A stretch of 10,725 bases of DNA from an uncultured Eubacterium sp. GTDB taxonomy: Bacteria > Bacillota_A > Clostridia > Lachnospirales > Lachnospiraceae. Below are positions 6,287 through 10,725 of the stretch, piece after piece (positions within the stretch are counted from its first letter, which is position 1; each line of letters begins with the position of its first letter). The notes under the pieces are model-generated. The model made no database searches, was not told where the DNA came from, and saw nothing but the letters and a program-made list of their open reading frames with translations. The position numbers and the translations under genes were made by a program. The stretch covers positions 1 through 10,725 of the forward strand of contig CAOKJJ010000172.1 of NCBI GenBank assembly GCA_948468465.1, read 5' to 3'.

Positions 6287-8182
6287 ATGTGGCTCAATAA
6301 CAGCAAAAATAGCGAAAAAAACGAAAAAAGCATAAAAAACGAAAAAACACATTTCTTTTTCAGAAAAAGAAATATGCCGGATTTGAATCAGGAGAACGAT
6401 ACAGCGCAGCAGGAAACAATTGCGCGGCAGTCAGAACTGGATCAAAGAAATTCAGACCAGAAAAATTCAGATCAGAAAAATCCAGATCAGAAAAAATCAG
6501 ACCAAAAGAAATCAGACCAAAAGAAATCAGATCCTAAAAAACCGGAACAAGATGTATTTGAATGTAAAAAATGCGGAGCCAGGATTTCAAAATCAGAAAC
6601 AGTAGCAAATAAATATGTTTGTAAAGAATGCGGTTATTATTTCCGTATTCGGACAAAAAACCGGATACGGATGGTTGTGGACGCTGGTACGTTTGAACCG
6701 TGGTTTGAGGATATCGAAGAGACGAATCCGCTGAATTTCCCGGGATATGAAGAAAAGCTGGCGCAGATACAGGAAAAGACGAAGCTTAAGGAAGGCGTAA
6801 CGATCGGATATGCAAGAATTGAAGGGGAACCGGCTGTTGTTGGCGTATGTGACGCAAGATTTCTGATGGGAAGTATGGGGCATGTTGTTGGTGAAAAAAT
6901 CGCATGCGCGGTTGAAAAGGCGACTTCGATGCGTCTTCCGGTTATTTTGTTCTGCTGTTCCGGCGGCGCGCGGATGCAGGAGGGCATCGTATCTTTGATG
7001 CAGATGGCAAAGACCTCCGCGGCGTTAAAAAGGCACAGTGATACCGGACTGTTGTACATTCCCGTGCTGACGGACCCTACGACGGGCGGGGTAACGGCCA
7101 GTTTTGCAATGCTTGGAGATATTATTCTGGCGGAGCCTGGCGCACTGATTGGCTTCGCGGGGCCAAGAGTCATTGAACAGACGATCGGGGAAAAGCTGCC
7201 GGAAGGGTTTCAGCGGGCGGAATTCCAGCTGGAACATGGATTTGTAGACGCGGTGACAGAGCGTAAGGATTTGAAACAGACACTTGCACAGATTTTAAAA
7301 TACCATCACAGCAGCCAGAGTTTCCATGCGTTTACAAAGCCTGGAAGCATTACGGTTACCCCGGATGAACGCTGCAAAGAACATATGGAAAAGGCGGAAT
7401 TTAAATCTGTCTGGGATAAGGTTAAGGCCGCAAGGCAGGTAACGCGTCCGTCCGCGACAGATTATATCAGCCGGATTTTTGACGGATTTTTGGAATTTCA
7501 CGGAGACAGGCAGTTTCGCGATGATCCGGCAGTAGTGGGAGGCGTCGCGCTGCTGGACGGACAGCCGGTAACTGTCATTGGCATTCAGAAAGGAACGTCC
7601 ATCGAAGAATGTACACAGCGCAATTTTGGCATGGCTTCTCCGGAAGGATACCGTAAGGCATTGCGCCTGATGCGGCAGGCGGAAAAATTTCACCGGCCGA
7701 TTGTCACGTTTGTCAATACGTCTGGTGCATTTTGCGGAATGCAGGCGGAAGAACTGGGCCAGGGAGAAGCAATCGCACGTAATCTGTATGAAATGTCGGC
7801 TTTTAAAGTCCCGGTGATCTGTATGATGATCGGAGAAGGCGGCAGCGGCGGAGCGCTTGCCCTGGCAGTCGGCAATCAGGTATGGATGATGGAAAACGCG
7901 ACGTATTCCGTGCTCTCACCGGAAGGGTTTGCGTCTATTTTGTGGAAAGACAGCAGCCGTGCGCAGGAAGCTGCAGGTGTTATGAAAATTACGGCACATG
8001 ATTTGTATGACCTGCATGTCGTGGAAAAGATCATACCGGAATATGGCGGTGCGGATGAGGTGACAGTTGACACGATTTCCATGTATATGAAAAAACAGCT
8101 GAAAGACTATTTATCCTCTCAGGCGGAAAAGAGCGGCGAAGATTTTGCAAAGGAGCGTTATGAGAGATTTCGTGGATTTTAA
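6287..8182 (+). CDS. accDA: Acetyl-CoA carboxylase carboxyltransferase, fused beta (AccD) and alpha (AccA) subunits
   Basis: This 631-residue protein joins both carboxyltransferase subunits, which transfer CO2 from carboxybiotin to acetyl-CoA to make malonyl-CoA. Residues 1-88 are an unusual Asn/Lys/Asp/Gln-rich extension with seven pentapeptide repeats (51-85). The AccD zinc ribbon has Cys93, 96, 112 and 115; the AccD crotonase-like core follows ([38 protein letters not shown]). AccA begins near residue 374 ([10 protein letters not shown]) and carries [34 protein letters not shown] and [16 protein letters not shown]. Each half is about the size of the separate Gram-positive subunits, and no stop or frameshift lies between them. 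The first ATG (6287) is one base after fabZ; ATG 6374 (residue 30) is an alternative start. The partner subunits AccB and AccC are not in the window. Confidence 0.95.
   Translation: MWLNNSKNSEKNEKSIKNEKTHFFFRKRNMPDLNQENDTAQQETIARQSELDQRNSDQKNSDQKNPDQKKSDQKKSDQKKSDPKKPEQDVFECKKCGARISKSETVANKYVCKECGYYFRIRTKNRIRMVVDAGTFEPWFEDIEETNPLNFPGYEEKLAQIQEKTKLKEGVTIGYARIEGEPAVVGVCDARFLMGSMGHVVGEKIACAVEKATSMRLPVILFCCSGGARMQEGIVSLMQMAKTSAALKRHSDTGLLYIPVLTDPTTGGVTASFAMLGDIILAEPGALIGFAGPRVIEQTIGEKLPEGFQRAEFQLEHGFVDAVTERKDLKQTLAQILKYHHSSQSFHAFTKPGSITVTPDERCKEHMEKAEFKSVWDKVKAARQVTRPSATDYISRIFDGFLEFHGDRQFRDDPAVVGGVALLDGQPVTVIGIQKGTSIEECTQRNFGMASPEGYRKALRLMRQAEKFHRPIVTFVNTSGAFCGMQAEELGQGEAIARNLYEMSAFKVPVICMMIGEGGSGGALALAVGNQVWMMENATYSVLSPEGFASILWKDSSRAQEAAGVMKITAHDLYDLHVVEKIIPEYGGADEVTVDTISMYMKKQLKDYLSSQAEKSGEDFAKERYERFRGF
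6351..6373 (+). repeat. Perfect 10-bp hairpin abutting an alternative accDA start
   Basis: ATTTCTTTTT (6351-6360) and AAAAAGAAAT (6364-6373) are perfect reverse complements around a 3-base loop, CAG. The hairpin ends at the base before the in-frame ATG at 6374. It would cover any weak ribosome site for that ATG. If translation starts at 6287 it is simply coding sequence (HFFFRKRN). Confidence 0.55.
6437..6541 (+). repeat. Seven 15-bp tandem repeats in accDA (pentapeptide SDQKK type)
   Basis: Seven 15-base units encode [30 protein letters not shown] and SDPKK, directly before the zinc ribbon. Neighbouring units are nearly identical at the DNA level, which suggests growth by replication slippage in steps that keep the frame. 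The segment is highly charged and probably disordered. Confidence 0.85.
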
Positions 8183-8209
8183 AGGCATACCATCAAGGGA
8201 GGAAAACGA

Positions 8210-9172
8210 ATGAGAGCAAGAATTGCCGGAACAGGCAGCAGTCTTCCAAAGCTACGTGTCACGAATGACGATCTTGGCAAAATCATGGATACATCCGATG
8301 CGTGGATCCGCAGCCGTACCGGAATCGGTGCACGGCATATCGCGGTGGAAGAAACAACGACGAGTATGTCTGTAGCGGCGGCAAAACAGGCTCTGGAGCA
8401 GGCTGGCATGCAGGCACAGGAGCTGGAGCTGATTATTGCCGCAACACTGAGCGCGGACCATGTCGTGCCGCCGTTATCGTGTGAAATACAAAGCGCGCTG
8501 GGCGCCGTTCATGCGGCTGCTTATGATTTGTGCGCTGCCTGTTCAGGGTTTGTCTTTGCCTTGAATACGGCACAGGCTTATATTCAAAGCGGAATGTATA
8601 AAAACATACTGATCGTCGGAGCGGAGACATTGTCAAAGCTGATGGACTGGTCAGACCGTTCGACCTGCGTATTGTTTGGAGACGGTGCAGGGGCGACAGT
8701 TATTACGGCGGATGAAGATGGATTTTTTACGGGTGTGCAGGGATCAGACGGTTCGAAGGGACAAGTATTATCCTGCGGCGGAAGGCCAGTGAAACATCCT
8801 TTTGCTGACCATGAACCGGAAGATATGTTTGTCAGGATGAACGGACAGGAAGTCTACAAGTTTGCGGTCCGCACAGTGCCGAAATGTATCGGTCAGGTAT
8901 TGGAGCAGGCACAGCTGCAGCCGCAGGACATCTCTTTGTTTTTGCTGCATCAGGCCAACCAGCGTATTATAGAAGCTGTAGCAAAGCGGCTGGCTCAGCC
9001 GATGGAAAAATTTCCGGTCTGCCTGGAAGAATGTGGCAACATTTCCGCCGCGAGCGTGCCGATTTTATTGGACCAGGTAAATCGGCAGGGCCGGCTGAAA
9101 AGAGGAGATAAGATTGTATTGGCTGGATTTGGCGCAGGACTGACCTGGGGAGCGATTGCGCTCAGCTGGTAA
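8210..9172 (+). CDS. fabH: 3-oxoacyl-[acyl-carrier-protein] synthase III (KAS III)
   Basis: FabH begins each chain by condensing an acyl-CoA primer with malonyl-ACP, and its primer choice decides straight versus branched products. The 320 residues fit the family. The Cys-His-Asn triad is Cys111 (LCAACSGFVFAL), His247 (LLHQANQRII) and Asn277 (CGNISAASVP). The N-terminal TSDAWIRSRTGI, VLFGDGAGA and C-terminal GFGAGLTWGA are also typical. The ribosome site GGGAGG is strong, and the gene starts 27 bases after accDA. In streptococci and Clostridium fabH normally stands near the front of the operon behind fabT; here it is next to last. Primer preference cannot be read from the sequence by eye. Confidence 0.97.
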   Translation: MRARIAGTGSSLPKLRVTNDDLGKIMDTSDAWIRSRTGIGARHIAVEETTTSMSVAAAKQALEQAGMQAQELELIIAATLSADHVVPPLSCEIQSALGAVHAAAYDLCAACSGFVFALNTAQAYIQSGMYKNILIVGAETLSKLMDWSDRSTCVLFGDGAGATVITADEDGFFTGVQGSDGSKGQVLSCGGRPVKHPFADHEPEDMFVRMNGQEVYKFAVRTVPKCIGQVLEQAQLQPQDISLFLLHQANQRIIEAVAKRLAQPMEKFPVCLEECGNISAASVPILLDQVNRQGRLKRGDKIVLAGFGAGLTWGAIALSW

Positions 9173-9189
9173 AAGGGGAGCAGCGGGAA

Positions 9190-9636
9190 ATGGATACGGA
9201 ACAGACATTAAACAAGCTTTTGGTACAGTTCTTTAAATACATTATGGAAATTGAAGAGAGGAAACTGATCACAGATGAATTTAAAGAGATTACTTACAAT
9301 GATATGCATATCATCGAAGCAATTGGCCTGAACGAGCCAAAGAAAATGTCTGAGATTGCGAAAATGATGTCTGTGACAACAGGAACGCTGACAACAGCAG
9401 TCAACGCGCTCGAAAAAAAAGGATATGTACTGCGTCAGCGCAGTGATCAGGATAAAAGGGTTGTTTTTATGACGCTGACCGAACGCGGGATATCAGCTTA
9501 CAGGCATCATGAGAGATTTCATCAGGATATGATCGCGTTTATTTTAGAGCATGTAAGTGAAGAAGAAAGCCAGGTGCTGCGGCGGGCGCTGGAGCGTCTG
9601 ATGGGATATTTCCGTCAAAAATATGACCAGATCTGA
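9190..9636 (+). CDS. fabT: FabT-like MarR-family repressor of fatty acid synthesis
   Basis: This 148-residue winged helix-turn-helix protein resembles streptococcal FabT throughout, as far as I can recall that sequence: IEERKL near the start, FKEIT..DMHIIEAIG, the recognition region MSVTTGTLTTAVNALEKKGY, the wing RQRSDQDKRVVFMTLTERG, and HHERFHQDM in the dimerisation helices. FabT binds DNA as a dimer and is activated by long-chain acyl-ACP. The predicted targets are the three operators at 1473-1517. It starts 17 bases after fabH with AGGGGAG-like ribosome bases and has no visible promoter, so as a co-transcribed gene it should repress its own synthesis. Its last codon runs into the terminator stem. 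Another MarR role is possible, but operon and operators both favour FabT. Confidence 0.9.
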   Translation: MDTEQTLNKLLVQFFKYIMEIEERKLITDEFKEITYNDMHIIEAIGLNEPKKMSEIAKMMSVTTGTLTTAVNALEKKGYVLRQRSDQDKRVVFMTLTERGISAYRHHERFHQDMIAFILEHVSEEESQVLRRALERLMGYFRQKYDQI

Positions 9637-9660
9637 TAAGGATCTGGTCATGTATTTATT
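9623..9660. terminator. Probably bidirectional terminator closing the FAS II operon
   Basis: ATGACCAGATC (9623-9633) pairs perfectly with GATCTGGTCAT (9641-9651), an 11-bp stem with a 7-base loop that contains most of the fabT stop codon (9634-9636). On the + strand a T-rich run follows (9651-9661). On the - strand the run complementary to CAAAAAT (about 9616-9622) gives a short T tract, so the same hairpin can end the convergent DUF1810 gene. Confidence 0.8.
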
Positions 9661-10092
9661 TTAATGAATTTTCGCATTCAGCAAATCTACTGTTTTTTGG
9701 TCTTTCATTCCACTGAAAAATTTGTCTAACACCTTCTGAAAAACATCTGATTCCGGACAGGCCAGCAAAAATAAAGTCATGGAAGATTTTAATTTCATAT
9801 CATCCGGAAATCCAAAGATTCGATTGGCATCATTAGATTCCAGCTCCAGCAATGCTTCACAGATTTCAAGCAGATGGGAACGCAGCAGGGGTTCTTCCAT
9901 GTAAGCTTTTGCTTCTTCCAGATTTTGTATGGAATAATAATTACTGATTTCAGTTGTGCCAAGCCCGGCAACCTGCGGAAAAATGTACCACATCCAGTGG
10001 CTTTGCTTGCGGCCGTTTTTAATTTCAGACAAAGCGTTTGGATAATCTCTTAAATGGGCATCAATAAAACGGTTCAAATGCAGTGGTTCCAT
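9661..10092 (-). CDS. DUF1810 family protein, function unknown
   Basis: The 143-residue protein matches DUF1810: an N-terminal LNRFIDAH segment, a YPNALSEIKNGRKQSHWMWYIFPQ block (about residues 17-40) that is the family hallmark, and G...TEISNYYSI followed by helices with IFGFPDDMKLKSSMTLF. It has no signal peptide or membrane segment, so it should be cytoplasmic. Older annotations call the family calpastatin-like; I would not rely on that. The start has a strong AGGAGG ribosome site 7-8 bases upstream. It is transcribed toward the FAS II operon and shares its terminator. Nothing ties it to fatty acid synthesis, and it is probably a single-gene unit. Confidence 0.88.
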   Translation of the reverse strand: MEPLHLNRFIDAHLRDYPNALSEIKNGRKQSHWMWYIFPQVAGLGTTEISNYYSIQNLEEAKAYMEEPLLRSHLLEICEALLELESNDANRIFGFPDDMKLKSSMTLFLLACPESDVFQKVLDKFFSGMKDQKTVDLLNAKIH

Positions 10093-10165
10093 TTTGATTC
10101 CTCCTCTTTATGTATGGATTTTTTCTTACCTACAGTTTAAACCAAATGGTGTTAGAAAGCAATGC

Positions 10166-10171
10166 ATTATA
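10166..10171 (-). promoter_or_regulatory. Predicted -10 box for the DUF1810 gene
   Basis: Read on the - strand this is a perfect TATAAT, about 75 bases ahead of the ATG. At the 17-bp position the -35 is poor (CTGTTT, 10189-10194), so the promoter call rests mainly on the -10 box. Confidence 0.4.
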
Positions 10172-10265
10172 GAAAAGTTGATCTTGCAAAACAGCGAGTT
10201 TTGTTTTATTATAATGGTGTAGTGTTTTTGGTGCATCCATTTTTATGCTGGGTGCTGTTATGATG

Positions 10266-10303
10266 AGAAAGGACCGGCTGGGGAGTTTGGTCCTTTCTTT
10301 TTT
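10266..10303 (+). terminator. Orphan Rho-independent terminator
   Basis: AGAAAGGACC (10266-10275) pairs perfectly with GGTCCTTTCT (10289-10298), a 10-bp stem with a 13-base loop, followed by six Ts (10298-10303). No convincing + strand gene lies ahead of it. A TATAAT at 10210-10215 could start a transcript of about 80-90 bases that ends here, but no well-spaced -35 box accompanies it. Confidence 0.7.
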
Positions 10304-10336
10304 GCTCCATACACCAATATATATCAATGAATATAG

Positions 10337-10510
10337 AAGTTCAATAGCGAAAACATCTTCAAAAAGGACGTGCCTTGCCCCGCACTGGTAGATGAAGCGG
10401 AGTCGTTCTTCCAGACAGGCATCGTCCCATTTTCCATGATTGAGGAGATGTGCAACCGTGGTACGATGACAGGGGCTGTATTTCTGAATGGTATATACTG
10501 TTTTCTATAA
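10337..10510 (+). pseudogene. Coding-like fragment of unknown family, no usable start
   Basis: After an in-frame TAG (10334-10336) the frame is open for 57 codons to a TAA at 10508-10510. The translation looks like real protein (ENIFKKDVPCPALVDEAES, then FFQTGIVPFSMIEEMCNRG), with balanced composition and conserved-looking Gly, Pro and Cys, unlike the random frames around it. The first ATG inside comes late (about codon 34) without a ribosome site. An ATG at 10327 gives MNIEV in another frame and would join it only with a +1 shift near 10339. I do not recognise the family. The codons are more G+C-rich than the flanking DNA. I infer a decayed gene or a transferred fragment. Confidence 0.4.
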
Positions 10511-10725
10511 GATATCATCCTTTGCGGGTTATTGTTTTCTTTGCAGATCAGTATACACCCACAGAGATGTGCTGTCTTTAGTTATGTACAATTTTAGACA
10601 ACTTTGGTAAAAATTCAGATTTGCTCATTTATAGTAAAAAATACTATTTTTTACATAAACCTATCCAAATGACAGAGATTTCGCTTTTAGTATTTATAAT
10701 TATTCAATTGTAATTTTTTTAATAT
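10511..10725. other. AT-rich right edge without an identifiable gene
   Basis: No ribosome site with a sensible frame is visible. The only structure is a perfect 9-bp A/T-rich hairpin, GTAAAAAAT (10634-10642) with ATTTTTTAC (10646-10654), and a TATAAT at 10695-10700 without a fitting -35 box. The stretch may be the upstream region of a gene beyond the window. Confidence 0.35.

Noticed and set aside
6420..6605. 61-codon second frame over the accDA repeat ([12 protein letters not shown] reading)
   Set aside because: It is the +1 reading of the 15-bp repeats inside the accDA extension; it has no start signal.
10245..10391. 48-codon + strand frame starting at ATG 10245
   Set aside because: It has no ribosome site, runs straight through a strong terminator and has no protein-like pattern.
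10634..10654. Perfect 9-bp A/T hairpin near the right edge
   Set aside because: The stem is nearly all A:T, in AT-rich DNA, with no T tract and no gene next to it; it is likely chance or a weak structure.
1..10725. CRISPR arrays, tRNA or rRNA genes, phage or defence genes
   Set aside because: I looked for regularly spaced repeats, cloverleaf-like segments and defence motifs and found none. The only arrays are the 12-, 15- and 16-bp tandem units described above, which have no spacers.

Overview
The window is dominated by one complete type II fatty acid synthesis (FAS II) operon on the + strand, running from a promoter near 1442 to a terminator at 9651. Low-G+C Gram-positive traits include the enoyl reductase FabK, a FabT-type MarR regulator, strong AGGAGG-like ribosome sites and an Rpn-family gene with glycine-rich C-terminal repeats. 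Together they suggest a gut-type clostridium, probably Lachnospiraceae. The family is inferred from general resemblance, not from a search.

Layout. Bases 1-170 hold nothing I can name. At 171-774 there is a promoter and a broken Rpn-family nuclease gene: its first 34 codons end in a TAG, and the C-terminal part follows in the same frame without most of the nuclease domain. A 157-bp near-perfect palindrome (775-931), probably a MITE-like insertion, separates it from a small membrane-protein gene (950-1240) whose 5' end may have been damaged. A terminator at 1340-1384 closes this accessory stretch. Next come the FAS II promoter (1442-1470), three FabT-like operators repeated every 16 bp (1473-1517) and an A-rich leader. 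The operon order is acpP, fabK, fabD, fabG, fabF, fabZ, accDA (fused), fabH, fabT. It ends at a probably bidirectional terminator (9623-9651), convergent with a DUF1810 gene on the - strand (9661-10092). The last 630 bases hold the DUF1810 promoter, an orphan terminator, a coding-like fragment of unknown family and AT-rich sequence.

How the genes work together. AccDA is the carboxyltransferase half of acetyl-CoA carboxylase and makes malonyl-CoA. FabD moves malonyl onto the carrier AcpP. FabH starts chains from acyl-CoA and malonyl-ACP, and FabF elongates them. FabG reduces the ketone, FabZ removes water, and FabK reduces the enoyl bond. FabT, the last gene, is expected to bind the operators ahead of acpP and shut the operon down when long-chain acyl-ACP is abundant.

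The departures from the usual clostridial/streptococcal operon are the interesting part. The biotin carrier (accB) and biotin carboxylase (accC) are missing from the places where they normally flank fabZ. accD and accA are one reading frame with a long repeat-bearing N-terminal extension. fabH and fabT sit at the 3' end instead of the 5' end. I see no new defence or mobile system; the best leads are the operator array, the reorganised acetyl-CoA carboxylase genes and the palindromic element.
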